A DNA stretch of 64,000 nt from Candidatus Enterococcus ferrettii. GTDB taxonomy: Bacteria > Bacillota > Bacilli > Lactobacillales > Enterococcaceae. A program made the translations under genes and the position numbers. The notes under the pieces are model-generated. The model had not been told where the DNA came from. It did not search any database and worked only from the letters and a program-made list of their open reading frames with translations. The DNA lies in assembly GCF_017377655.1 (NCBI RefSeq), contig NZ_JAFREL010000022.1, forward strand, positions 1 to 64,000. The letters are read 5' to 3'. Positions 55,266 to 62,836 of the stretch are shown one piece after another; position 1 is the stretch's first letter, and each line of letters starts with the position of its first letter.

Positions 55266-55648
55266 TAAAAATCGATACAGAACACCTAAAACTAATGAGA
55301 ACACCATGATCATAAAAAGTCGCATAGAAAAACTGTTAAGCAGAATATAAGGCTTAACGGTTTTTGTTTTGTTCTATTTTTCTGACGATTTGATTGCTCA
55401 AATCATTAATTAATATACTAGGCATAGTTTTTTCTAACTTCAACTACTTAGTTACTAGTACAATTCAAATCCTTTTTCGTTTGGTAAATCAATAGTTAAA
55501 AGAAGTAGTAAAATACAGGCTGCTGCAAAATAATCCTCATGAAAACTATCAATTGCCTCGCGCCAAGCGTTCACCAATCAAAGCTTTAAAACTATCTGAA
55601 GAGCGATAGTTAGAACGCACGACCACAATCCTTAATTCAAGGAGTGAA

Positions 55649-55738
55649 TGGTTTGTTGATTCTGCCTATCAAGGGGTTGGACGAGCACTTCAAGAACAAA
55701 AAAATCCACTTTTGATTTTGATTATTAAAAAGGAGTAG
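55649..55738 (+). pseudogene. Transposase C-terminal fragment
   Basis: The open 30-codon stretch ending at TAG 55738 reads WFVDSAYQGVGRALQEQKNP and on. The DSAYQG segment resembles the second acidic motif (DxxYqG) of IS5/IS4-like DDE transposases. No start or upstream body is left. The rest of the spacer 55330-55648 shows no other recognisable feature. The call rests on one motif. Confidence 0.45.
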
Positions 55739-55807
55739 TTTTTAACAAACAAAATTTGGTATAATGGGGCGTGTTAATAAAATGTTTTAATGGAAAGAAG
55801 GAGTAAG

Positions 55808-57073
55808 ATGAAAAGAAAGTTAATAATTTCTTTGGCAGCAACTGCTTTATTGGGAATCAGTGGCTGCAGTAAACAAGAAACGGGAACTACTGAAACGAGT
55901 AAAGCAAAAGAGTCTGCTAGCAGTTCTACACTGGAAGACAGTAAAAGCACCACTAAAACTAGCAGTAGTAAAAAAGAAGAAAAAAATAAGGCAAGTAAAA
56001 TTGACTGGGATGCAGCACATGAGTTATTGAAAGAAAATATGGAGGCTGAAAAGCTGACGACAATTTTCGAAAATACTGAGCCTATTGTCAATGGGAACGA
56101 TCAAGCCAGTTTTACTATAAATGGCTATCAATATATCAAGGCAGAAAATTTTTCTCGGGATTTACGGATTCCTTTTGGTGACCAAAACAAAGAAGGAGGC
56201 ATACTTTTAGTTTCAGCCACTTACAAAAATACGAGTGATAAAAGTATTTTTGCCGGTCCAGGTTTCACAATGAATGTTGTTGGTTACGATGCTGCAGTGA
56301 GTCGCAATAAAAGTCTTTTGGAAGACGATTTAGTTAGTGAACTGGTTGAAAAGAAAAATGAAATTAAGCCGAATGAAGAACTTTCAGGATATGTGGCTTT
56401 AGCAATCAAACCTGCTGCAATGGAAAAAATCGCAGCAGCTGGCACAGCAGAGTTTGAGCTCTCAGGACTCTATAACCAAGCGGATAGCTTTAGTAAGGAT
56501 GATGCGATTGTCGAACCTAAAAAAGAGATCATCGCTTTGTCTGGTGATGGTGAAGTAACGAAGAATGAAAGCTCTAAGTTCTATGAAGATAAGGCAACGA
56601 AGGACAATATGGGAACAAAAACGATGCTTGTTGAAAAGGAACTAAATCAAACAGAAAAGTTTGAAGATGTAAATGTTACTGCAGAAGGCTATCAAATTTC
56701 TTCATTTGTGCCAAATGAAGATCAAGCGTCAAGATTTAGTAAGTTTGAATCTGGCGTTGTCCTTATGACAGTTAAAGTCAATGTGCAAAATGAGGGAGAC
56801 GAATCATTAAATGTTGACGGGACCTCTGCTACACTGACAATAGGGGATAGTGTCAAAATGATGAGTGAAAATATGTTGGAAGTTGATGCGGACGCAGGCA
56901 ATGTTGAAAAGGGGAGTACTGCAACTAAGTATTTAGTTTTTGTACTTGATAAAGACTCTTACGATAAGCTTTATAAGGATCAAGACTATCTGTTGGATGT
57001 TAGTATTTATAATAGTGAGTTTAAGCGCCTAACTACTATTGGAGATTTATCGTTTGAATTTTCTAATCAATAA
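55808..57073 (+). CDS. Lipoprotein with two DUF5068/DUF4352-like domains
   Basis: 421 residues. Signal peptide with lipobox LLGISGCSK (Cys20), then a long Ser/Thr/Lys/Glu linker (21-66) as in surface-exposed lipoproteins. Two beta-rich halves follow (about 85-225 and 275-420), both with a pattern of IxSFxxNED or similar, VxVTYKNTSDKS and NEGDESLNVDG, fitting DUF4352/DUF5068-like telomeric immunoglobulin-like folds. ATG at 55808 has GAAGGAG upstream. Function is unknown. It sits between two copies of a duplicated segment and may have been inserted there. Confidence 0.8.
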   Translation: MKRKLIISLAATALLGISGCSKQETGTTETSKAKESASSSTLEDSKSTTKTSSSKKEEKNKASKIDWDAAHELLKENMEAEKLTTIFENTEPIVNGNDQASFTINGYQYIKAENFSRDLRIPFGDQNKEGGILLVSATYKNTSDKSIFAGPGFTMNVVGYDAAVSRNKSLLEDDLVSELVEKKNEIKPNEELSGYVALAIKPAAMEKIAAAGTAEFELSGLYNQADSFSKDDAIVEPKKEIIALSGDGEVTKNESSKFYEDKATKDNMGTKTMLVEKELNQTEKFEDVNVTAEGYQISSFVPNEDQASRFSKFESGVVLMTVKVNVQNEGDESLNVDGTSATLTIGDSVKMMSENMLEVDADAGNVEKGSTATKYLVFVLDKDSYDKLYKDQDYLLDVSIYNSEFKRLTTIGDLSFEFSNQ

Positions 57074-57116
57074 TCATCATTTCGTCTAAATGAGGTTTGC
57101 TGATTCTTCAGTCTGA

Positions 57117-57150
57117 AATAAGTGAGTCTTTTGACTTGCTTATTTTTTTT
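57117..57150 (+). terminator. Terminator of the lipoprotein gene
   Basis: AAATAAGTGAGTC pairs with GACTTGCTTATTT, followed by a run of T. It is homologous to the rex terminator. Confidence 0.8.
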
Positions 57151-57244
57151 GCATTCGCTCCTCTCTGAACTGAAAAAGAGAAGAATTTTATAAATGACCG
57201 GATTCACTTAGTTAAATAATTATCGCTAATTGAGAGTCCTTCAA

Positions 57245-57266
57245 GAAAAAACACGCCGCAGCGTGT
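57245..57266 (-). terminator. Terminator of the thioredoxin-like gene
   Basis: AACACGC and GCGTGTT flank a short loop (about 57250-57266), with six A on the plus strand giving a T run on the minus strand. Confidence 0.75.
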
Positions 57267-57604
57267 TAATCAAAAATCCGATCATAATCAGTCGGACCAT
57301 CATCCAACGGTAATTTTTCCAGTAGCTCCTTAATCTGGCGATGCCCAATGAAGCGTGCCTGCCGCAGTGCCTCTTGTCCATGGTGATAAACAATAACCGC
57401 TGGTACAGTCAATACCTCAAAGTAACTCGCTAATTCAGGCTCTTCTGTAAGATCTAAATGGTAATATGGAATTTGGTATTTCTCTGCAGTTCCTCGCACG
57501 CGAGGTTCGTCTACCCGACAGATTCCTCAATCTTTAGTAGAGATGAATACCACGGCATTGGTTTCCATTTCAATTGCTTTGAGAACTGTTTTAAGAGTGT
57601 CCAT
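57266..57604 (-). CDS. Thioredoxin-like protein with TGA at the first active-site Cys codon
   Basis: The full frame from ATG 57604 (GAGGTG nine bases upstream) to the stop at 57266 has 112 codons and one internal TGA at 57529-57527. The protein reads MDTLKTVLKAIEMETNAVVF, then ISTKD-TGA-GIC-RVDEPRV, then a thioredoxin C-terminal half with the cis-Pro in LTVPAVIVYHHG. The TGA is exactly at the first Cys of CxxC; the second Cys (57520-57518) is kept. Otherwise the gene, ribosome site and terminator are intact. It is either a recent nonsense pseudogene or a UGA-recoded UxxC protein. A downstream GTG start would give a protein without the active site and is not credible. Confidence 0.7.
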
Positions 57605-57722
57605 GTCAATCACCTCTTTTATTCAAAGGTAAGAAAAAATCACTGATAAGTCAACGGTTCTGTTTCCAGTAATAGTTTTACTTGCTTGATTAAATAATCA
57701 GCGTTATACTTCTTAGTGTTAC

Positions 57723-57793
57723 GCGGGTGTAGTTTAGTGGTAAAACCACAGCCTTCCAAGCTGTTGTCGCGAGTTCGATTCTCGTCACCCGCT
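57723..57793 (+). tRNA. tRNA-Gly (anticodon UCC)
   Basis: A 71-base cloverleaf: acceptor GCGGGTG (57723-57729) pairs with CACCCGC (57786-57792), D arm with GTTTAGTGGTAAAAC, anticodon loop CTTCCAA giving TCC, T arm CGAGTTCGATTCTCG. The discriminator base is T and CCA is not encoded. Confidence 0.95.
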
Positions 57794-57813
57794 TTAGTCA
57801 GATTAGAGTTTTA

Positions 57814-57848
57814 GACCAGCTTATTTGTAATGGATGCTGGTCTTTTTT
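57814..57848 (+). terminator. tRNA-Gly terminator
   Basis: GACCAGC (57814-57820) pairs with GCTGGTC (57836-57842), followed by T residues. A close copy lies at 60151-60181. Confidence 0.85.
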
Positions 57849-57975
57849 AATGTACATTTAGTAAAAATCTAAACATCTTCAGAATTTTTATATTTGCAAG
57901 TAAAATTTTTTTGTTTTGCGTATATTAGAATATAGAGCAACTTAAGATTTCGCTAAAATATTATTCGGATTTTTA

Positions 57976-58011
57976 GTGATACTATAGTTTTTTCTGATAT
58001 ACTACTATCAC
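57976..58011. promoter_or_regulatory. Promoter -10 inside an inverted repeat ahead of the DarG-like gene
   Basis: GTGATA (57976-57981) and TATCAC (58006-58011) flank a segment containing the extended -10 TGATATACT (TATACT at 57998-58003). The layout suggests autoregulation, common for toxin-antitoxin operons. The -35 is not clear. Confidence 0.5.
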
Positions 58012-58079
58012 GGTAGACCGTACTTTCTATAGATCACATAATAGAAATCTTAAAGATTAATTCAAAGGAGGGGAATTCA

Positions 58080-59012
58080 ATGATACGCTATGTTGAACAA
58101 AATATTTTTGAAAGTCCTGCTCAGGTTATTGTGAATACGGTAAATACAGTTGGTGTAATGGGCAAAGGGATAGCCAAAGACTTTAAAAAATACTATCCTG
58201 AAATGTTTAAAGAATATCAACGCTATTGTGAAATCGGTGCATTAGAAGTTGGAAAGTTGTGGTTGTACAAAACACCAAATAAATGGGTATTAAATTTTCC
58301 TACAAAGAAACACTGGAGAAATCCATCAAGGTTGGAATATATAGAATCTGGTTTAAAAAAATTTGTTGATACCTATAAAGAAAAGGGAATCAAATCAATC
58401 TCTTTCCCACAGCTTGGAGTTGGGAACGGAGGGTTGAACTGGGAACAGCAAGTAAAACCCTTGATGGAGAAATATTTGGAAGACTTGCCCATAGATGTTT
58501 TTATTCATTTGTATAGTAATAAAAGTAATAAACCGGAGTATGAAGATCAGAAGAAAATAAAAGAATGGTTGAATAGTAATCCTAAACTTTTAAGCTTTGC
58601 TGAAGTTCAAGAAGATCTAGAGCGAATCATAAATTTTGAAATTAACAACATATTCTTGAATGATGAAAAAGTCGAATTATCTATTCTGTTAAACACAGAT
58701 GAAAGTGACTCAGTAGCTATAGTCTTACGCTATTCAAACTCTGAAAACTATCATGCAATCTATTTTGAGGAACTTTTCAATATTTGGAGTTTATTAAGAG
58801 ATAATGGATTTGTTTTAGAGGGTGAGATATCTGAAGAGCGAGAAAATATGTCAAGAGAAGTAATTGCAATTCTTGATTTACTTCCGTATGTTTCCGTTAT
58901 TTATACAAAAGAAGAAAATTCTAATTATCTTGAAAGACTATTGACTCATAATAGAATAGAATTAGCTTCTAATTCTCTCCAAGAGGAGTTGGTAAATAAT
59001 GAACTTCACTAG
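58080..59012 (+). CDS. DarG-like macrodomain antitoxin
   Basis: 310 residues. Residues 1-145 are a macro domain of the DarG type: VNTVNTVGVMGKGIAKDFKKYYP (18-40), LNFPTKKHWRNPSRLEYIESGL (71-92, including the conserved Lys), SFPQLGVGNGGLNW (108-121). In DarG this domain removes ADP-ribose from thymidine bases in DNA. The C-terminal half (about 150-310) is acidic, partly helical and not one I recognise; in known DarG it binds and blocks DarT. GGAGGGG stands before the ATG. It overlaps the toxin gene by 14 bases. AT-rich relative to its neighbours. Confidence 0.85.
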   Translation: MIRYVEQNIFESPAQVIVNTVNTVGVMGKGIAKDFKKYYPEMFKEYQRYCEIGALEVGKLWLYKTPNKWVLNFPTKKHWRNPSRLEYIESGLKKFVDTYKEKGIKSISFPQLGVGNGGLNWEQQVKPLMEKYLEDLPIDVFIHLYSNKSNKPEYEDQKKIKEWLNSNPKLLSFAEVQEDLERIINFEINNIFLNDEKVELSILLNTDESDSVAIVLRYSNSENYHAIYFEELFNIWSLLRDNGFVLEGEISEERENMSREVIAILDLLPYVSVIYTKEENSNYLERLLTHNRIELASNSLQEELVNNELH

Positions 59013-60006
59013 GGAACAGGAGTTTTATGATGCGATAAATACTTTAATATGGAGCAATGATTCACAGGACTTGAGTGAGAAAGAAAGAGCCTATGCTGAA
59101 TATGTTTACCATTTTACTGATATAAGAAATGCTGCTTCGATTCTTAATACTGGCAAAATTTTATCTAGAAATAAAGCTAAAGAACTGAATTTGATGTTAA
59201 ATGATAATGCATCAGAAAGTGTAATTTCAGGAACTGGTTTTTATGTAAAGGACTATGTCAGATTCTATTTTAGGCCTAAGACTCCTACTCAATATAGGAA
59301 TGAGGGGATTATGAGCAAAACAGAAATTGAAAATTCAGATTTCAAAGCTCATTGTCCAGTACCAGTGTTTTTTTTATTTAATTCATGGGAAATTTTAGGG
59401 TTGAAAGAAGTTTATTTTAGTCGAGAAACTTTAGCCAAACGCTATAATGTTGAATTGTATAATAGCGTAGCAGAATTTAAACAATTACCTTTTGATTTGA
59501 TACTCCATAATCGATCTTTGTACAATAATCCCAAAAAATCGGCAATAATATCTCATCGACAAGCTGAACTAGTTGTAAAAGATGAGTTTACTATTGATAA
59601 ATTGAAGTATATCTATGTAAGAAGTCTACCTGAGAAAGAGTTTCTATTAGCGATGCTCGATCCTGAAATCAGAATCCTATATGAAGATATAATTTTAGTG
59701 GATAATAAGAAAAATTATTTCTATGGATCTCGAGCATATCTCATAGACAGCACGATTGATTCAAAAAGCATTACTTTAAAATTCAATCCTGGAAATAGCG
59801 ATCCTGAATTTGAAGTAAGAATGGAAATTTTTGATTCTGAAAAGGGTGGTTATTTTTGGGGACCAAAAAGAATAAAACTCACAGATATGCCTATTATTGA
59901 TTTATCTAAGGAAAACTTGCAACATTATGAAGTAAATGTTTATTTAGATGACATTAAAATTTATCAAAATAGATATGATGCAGTTAGCACGGATTTACCC
60001 TTCTAA
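58999..60006 (+). CDS. DarT-like DNA ADP-ribosyltransferase toxin
   Basis: 335 residues. YVYHFTDIRNAASILNTGKILSR (35-57) gives the NAD-binding His and Arg, FYVKDYVRFYFRPKTPTQYRNEG (81-103) is the DarT substrate/ARTT-side motif, and HRQAELVV (186-193) has the catalytic Glu190. DarT modifies thymidines in single-stranded DNA. Standard DarT has about 210 residues; this one carries an extra C-terminal region (about 245-335) with beta-strand-like segments and no recognised domain. The start has GAGGAG upstream and overlaps the antitoxin gene by 14 bases, so the two are coupled. Confidence 0.82.
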   Translation: MNFTREQEFYDAINTLIWSNDSQDLSEKERAYAEYVYHFTDIRNAASILNTGKILSRNKAKELNLMLNDNASESVISGTGFYVKDYVRFYFRPKTPTQYRNEGIMSKTEIENSDFKAHCPVPVFFLFNSWEILGLKEVYFSRETLAKRYNVELYNSVAEFKQLPFDLILHNRSLYNNPKKSAIISHRQAELVVKDEFTIDKLKYIYVRSLPEKEFLLAMLDPEIRILYEDIILVDNKKNYFYGSRAYLIDSTIDSKSITLKFNPGNSDPEFEVRMEIFDSEKGGYFWGPKRIKLTDMPIIDLSKENLQHYEVNVYLDDIKIYQNRYDAVSTDLPF

Positions 60007-60079
60007 AGAATTATTGTTTATTCGAGGAGTCAATTCAGTGAGAGCCCCAACCTCTATGTAAAATCGTTTAAAATACGAT

Positions 60080-60130
60080 GCTACTACGGTCTATATGAAA
60101 TATAGAAGCTTCCGTCGCGAGTTCGATTCT
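60080..60130 (+). pseudogene. Decayed tRNA-Gly copy
   Basis: The 17 bases GTCGCGAGTTCGATTCT (60114-60130) are identical to the T-arm region of tRNA-Gly (57766-57782), and AAGCTTCC before them corresponds to the anticodon arm with a deletion. The acceptor stem is lost. It is either the remnant of a tandem tRNA gene or an att-like 3' tRNA fragment. Confidence 0.7.
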
Positions 60131-60150
60131 TATAAGAAGATCATTTTAGT

Positions 60151-60181
60151 CCAGCATTTCTAATGAATGCTGGTCTTTTTT
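60151..60181 (+). terminator. Copy of the tRNA-Gly terminator
   Basis: CCAGCATT (60151-60158) pairs with AATGCTGG (60166-60173), followed by a T run. It may also end the DarGT transcript. Confidence 0.85.
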
Positions 60182-60302
60182 CTATTTCCTTAAACTGCAT
60201 CATATTTTATCAAATCCATACACTTCTCCAAATGAGTATATTAAAAAGTTTTTTATTACATAGTACTTCAAATAGTCTTCTGATTTAACAGAATTTCAGG
60301 CA

Positions 60303-60338
60303 GAAGTCGCCCATCCTCTATAGGTGGGTGATGAATGC
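60303..60338 (+). mobile_element. IS200/IS605-family right-end remnant
   Basis: A hairpin with CCCATCC and AGGTGGG around CTCTAT (60310-60328), followed by a TGATGAA stretch, is like the right-end hairpin and the 3' end of the guide RNA of IS605-type elements. The body of the element on the left is missing. Based on resemblance to the general pattern. Confidence 0.45.
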
Positions 60339-60384
60339 CGTTTTTTTTAGGGGGACGGTGCAACTAAAAAATGAAAAAAAGCTA

Positions 60385-60434
60385 TTGCTACGCTATTTTC
60401 CGCATGATATAATCATCCGAAGAACAAATGTTCG
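60385..60434 (+). promoter_or_regulatory. Promoter with near-consensus SOS (LexA) box
   Basis: TTGCTA (60385-60390), 17-base spacer, TATAAT (60408-60413) with extended TG. Directly downstream is AGAACAAATGTTCG (60421-60434), which fits the Gram-positive LexA box CGAACRNRYGTTYG in 13 of 14 positions. It leads into the TnpB remnant. Confidence 0.6.
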
Positions 60435-60465
60435 TGTCTTCAAAACTGACGAGGGGGTTGACCTT

Positions 60466-60543
60466 ATGGAACAACTAAAAGCATACAAGTACCGCATCTA
60501 TCCAACAGAAGAACAAGTCGTCTTCTTTAATCAACAAGTTTAA
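60466..60543 (+). pseudogene. tnpB: TnpB N-terminal remnant (IS200/IS605 OrfB)
   Basis: 25 codons from ATG 60466 (GAGGGGG upstream) read EQLKAYKYRIYPTEEQ followed by FFNQQV and a stop. This is the usual TnpB beginning (KAYKYRIYPT..Q..). The RuvC-like nuclease and the rest are deleted. The spacer 60544-60817 that follows has AT-rich promoter-like sequence but no gene. Confidence 0.8.
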
Positions 60544-60817
60544 CAAGTAAAAAAAATCTTCCAATTATAGCTAACTCAATTTCTCTATTGAGAATCGTAA
60601 TAAAATTTCAGTATTTAGTTTTATTAAATGAAATATTTTAGTATAATTCATTGTGGATCGAATTCTCGAATCTTAATTTTCTTATTTAAAGGGATGAGCA
60701 TATTATAGGCAAAAATAAATTGTGCGTGTGGTGTACGTATAACTGAAAGTGCATTTGGATAGATACTTCGTAGCCGCATGACAGGTGCAATTAAATAAAA
60801 GCTAAATTATTGAAGAA

Positions 60818-61609
60818 ATGAGTGGAGACATGAGACGTGCGATAGTAGGCGATGGAAACTTTGAAGTACATGAGGATGGAACAATCCTCAAAATAAAGCA
60901 GGACGGAACTAAAGTGGTACCTTTTATTCGCTATTTCAAGTCTGGAAACAAGAAATATCCAGTAGTCAGTAACAAGACAAAAGAAGGCAAGACAGGTTGT
61001 TTATACGTTCATCGATTGATGGCTGAAGCCTTTCTTCCGAATCCTGAACAAAAGAAATTTGTACTATTCAAAAATGGGAATCCACAAGACTTTAAAGTCG
61101 AAAACTTAATGTGGGATGATGGCAGCCTTTCGCGAAAAAGAAAAATGGAAGACCTGAAGCAAAGACGAGTTAAGTGCTCTGCCTGTGGCGAGACCATGAA
61201 CAATAGGAACAGCTGTATTGCCTGCAGAATGAAGCAGCAAAGAGAACAAAAAATTTTAAGAAACAAACAAAAGAAATTGAATAAAATTATAAGTGATTTA
61301 GCTGCTGTTAATCTAGAAGACTTAAGTGATGAACACAAGAAAGCTGTCATAATGCGCAGAGCAGGCAAATCTTTTAAAGAGATTGCGAAAGAACTAGGTA
61401 AAAGCAGTGAGCGAGTAAGACAAATAATCGAGAGCGCTAAAAAGAATCAGCCAAAAGTAAACATTAACCGAAAATCTATGCTGAATCAGATAACGCCCGC
61501 TCAGAAACAGGAATTCCCTTCAAAGACAGTTAGCGAAGAAGCAGAAAGGCTCAGAAGAATGTTTCTTTTTGGAGAAGGGAGTAGTTCTCGTTACTTTTAC
61601 GGAGAGTAG
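60818..61609 (+). CDS. Degenerate HNH-type protein with zinc ribbon and sigma-like HTH
   Basis: 263 residues. The N-terminal part (about 1-105) resembles phage HNH homing-type endonucleases: LYVHRLMAEAFLPNP, then VLFKNGNPQDFKVENLMW where the usual VNHxDGNxxNNxxENLEW catalytic His is Phe. Next is a two-CxxC zinc ribbon (CSACGE..CIACR, about 118-137), a basic helix, and an HTH like sigma region 4 (HKKAVIMRRAGKSFKEIAKELGKSSERVRQIIE, about 175-207). This looks like an HNH-derived DNA-binding regulator without nuclease activity. The start is uncertain (ATG 60818 or 60830; weak ribosome site). Confidence 0.65.
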   Translation: MSGDMRRAIVGDGNFEVHEDGTILKIKQDGTKVVPFIRYFKSGNKKYPVVSNKTKEGKTGCLYVHRLMAEAFLPNPEQKKFVLFKNGNPQDFKVENLMWDDGSLSRKRKMEDLKQRRVKCSACGETMNNRNSCIACRMKQQREQKILRNKQKKLNKIISDLAAVNLEDLSDEHKKAVIMRRAGKSFKEIAKELGKSSERVRQIIESAKKNQPKVNINRKSMLNQITPAQKQEFPSKTVSEEAERLRRMFLFGEGSSSRYFYGE

Positions 61610-61917
61610 TTTCTGGTTCGGAAAACGCAGTATATTATCTTCCTAAATTGGGATTATAGCGCAGGGATACTCTTGATGATTAAAAATGAACACCAGCGGA
61701 AAAGTATTATTTTGGCTTAATTGGTCAAGTACATAGCAGAATAAGAACTTACCCGCACTATTTTTTCAAGAGTACGTGAACTAACCAAATGAACAGCATA
61801 TAAAAAGAATTAGCAGACTGACACCTTGATATAGTTATAACTAAGCATTTAAACAATTTAAATACTCTATCCACTTGAGTAAAAGCTTCTGGTATACTTC
61901 TACATGGAGGTATGTGT
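61610..61917. other. Gene-free spacer
   Basis: I see no gene here. The only recognisable element is an extended -10 (TGGTATACT near 61890-61898) ahead of the next gene. Confidence 0.5.
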
Positions 61918-62475
61918 ATGAAAGAAGAGTACATTGTTTATCAAAGCAAAATCAAACAAATCGGGTTATCCTTTTTAGGATTGTTAATGGTGATAGTCTG
62001 CCTATTTGTTTTACTTGCTGGAGTAGTGGAAACACAGTATCTAATGATCGGGATTGGTCTAATCGGCGGATTATTCTTTGGTGCCTGTGAGATATTTATT
62101 TTGAAACAAGTTTTTGTAGGCAAGAAGCTGGTTGTTTTAACCAGTGAAGGTTTCTACGATTATAGTAGTGCCCTTGCAACAAAGGATCGTCTAATTCCTT
62201 GGAGCGGCATCGAAAAGATTGAGAATAAAAGTATGGCAGGTCAGACCTTTGTTTCTGCTTATCTAAAGGAGCCAGATCCAATCTTATCTCAATTATCCAC
62301 TTTTCAGAAAAAAGCAATCAGTGCCAATGTTGCTATGGGCTTTGGCGAAATCAATGTGAATCTGCAAAGTGCAAAGAATTGCACCAATGATGATCTGTTG
62401 AGCAGAATGAATCGCTATTTAGATCCTTCGCCAGCCGGAGAATTCGCAGAAACTAACCAAGTATCATCAAATTAG
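61918..62475 (+). CDS. STM3941-like membrane protein
   Basis: 185 residues. Two adjacent membrane helices (about 14-35 and 41-61) are followed by a PH-like cytosolic domain with LTSEGFYDYSSALATKDRLIPWSGIEKIENKSMAGQTFVSAYLKEP. This layout matches STM3941-family proteins of unknown function, frequent in Gram-positives. The ATG at 61918 has TGGAGG at ideal distance; one two codons earlier is too close to it. An intrinsic terminator follows. Confidence 0.72.
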   Translation: MKEEYIVYQSKIKQIGLSFLGLLMVIVCLFVLLAGVVETQYLMIGIGLIGGLFFGACEIFILKQVFVGKKLVVLTSEGFYDYSSALATKDRLIPWSGIEKIENKSMAGQTFVSAYLKEPDPILSQLSTFQKKAISANVAMGFGEINVNLQSAKNCTNDDLLSRMNRYLDPSPAGEFAETNQVSSN

Positions 62476-62510
62476 CTCTTATAAATAGTTAAACAATATC
62501 AAATGAAGCA

Positions 62511-62547
62511 GTCAAGCTCTTTCTGTAAAAGAAGCTTGGCCTTTTTC
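62511..62547 (+). terminator. Terminator of the STM3941-like gene
   Basis: CAAGCTCTTT pairs with AAAGAAGCTTG (one bulge) near 62513-62538, followed by CCTTTTTC. Confidence 0.65.
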
Positions 62548-62679
62548 TATATATAAAATTCCAGTCTTCCTGCTAAAGGAATCGGAATGAAGTAAGTAAA
62601 GTTGCGAATGTTTCCCTTATAAATAGAGTTCCAGCACAAAAGAAAATATGTAATTGTCAAAGGGCAAAGCACCGTAGTG

Positions 62680-62715
62680 AAAAACGAGACAACCTGCGAA
62701 TGGGCCCGATTCGCA
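62680..62715. terminator. Shared terminator of the Fst-like locus
   Basis: TGCGAAT (62695-62701) pairs with ATTCGCA (62709-62715), and five A on the plus strand (62680-62684) form a T run for the toxin transcript. In par loci toxin and antitoxin RNAs converge on such a terminator; a plus-strand antisense RNA from about 62650 is expected but its promoter is not clear. Confidence 0.65.
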
Positions 62716-62737
62716 AGTGTCAGTAGTTTTCAATTTG

Positions 62738-62836
62738 TCATGGATCATGATCATCTAGCCAATGGTTAACCAAAGCGATAACCAATCCGACAAAAATCGG
62801 GGCTAAGATGTACTGCACGAGAGATTGCAAATGCAT
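62738..62836 (-). CDS. Fst-like type I toxin
   Basis: A 32-codon gene with GAGGAGGTG directly upstream of ATG 62836. The peptide begins MHLQSLVQYILAPIFVGLVI and ends in NHWLDDHDP. The core APIFVGLV, a single membrane helix, and an acidic C-terminal tail with LDxxD match Fst of plasmid pAD1 (IAPIFVGLVLEM...LDEED). Upstream CCCATG..CATGGG can form a 5' hairpin that would limit translation as in par. Together with the terminator hairpin, this fits a chromosomal par-type toxin-antitoxin locus. The antitoxin RNA is inferred only. Confidence 0.85.
   Translation of the reverse strand: MHLQSLVQYILAPIFVGLVIALVNHWLDDHDP

Noticed and set aside
55092..55325. 77-residue hydrophobic minus-strand frame
   Set aside because: It overlaps the decayed thioredoxin copy in a different frame and has no ribosome site; judged a chance frame.
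57266..57499. Short thioredoxin frame starting at GTG inside the gene
   Set aside because: It would lack the whole active site and has no ribosome site; the true start is the ATG at 57604.
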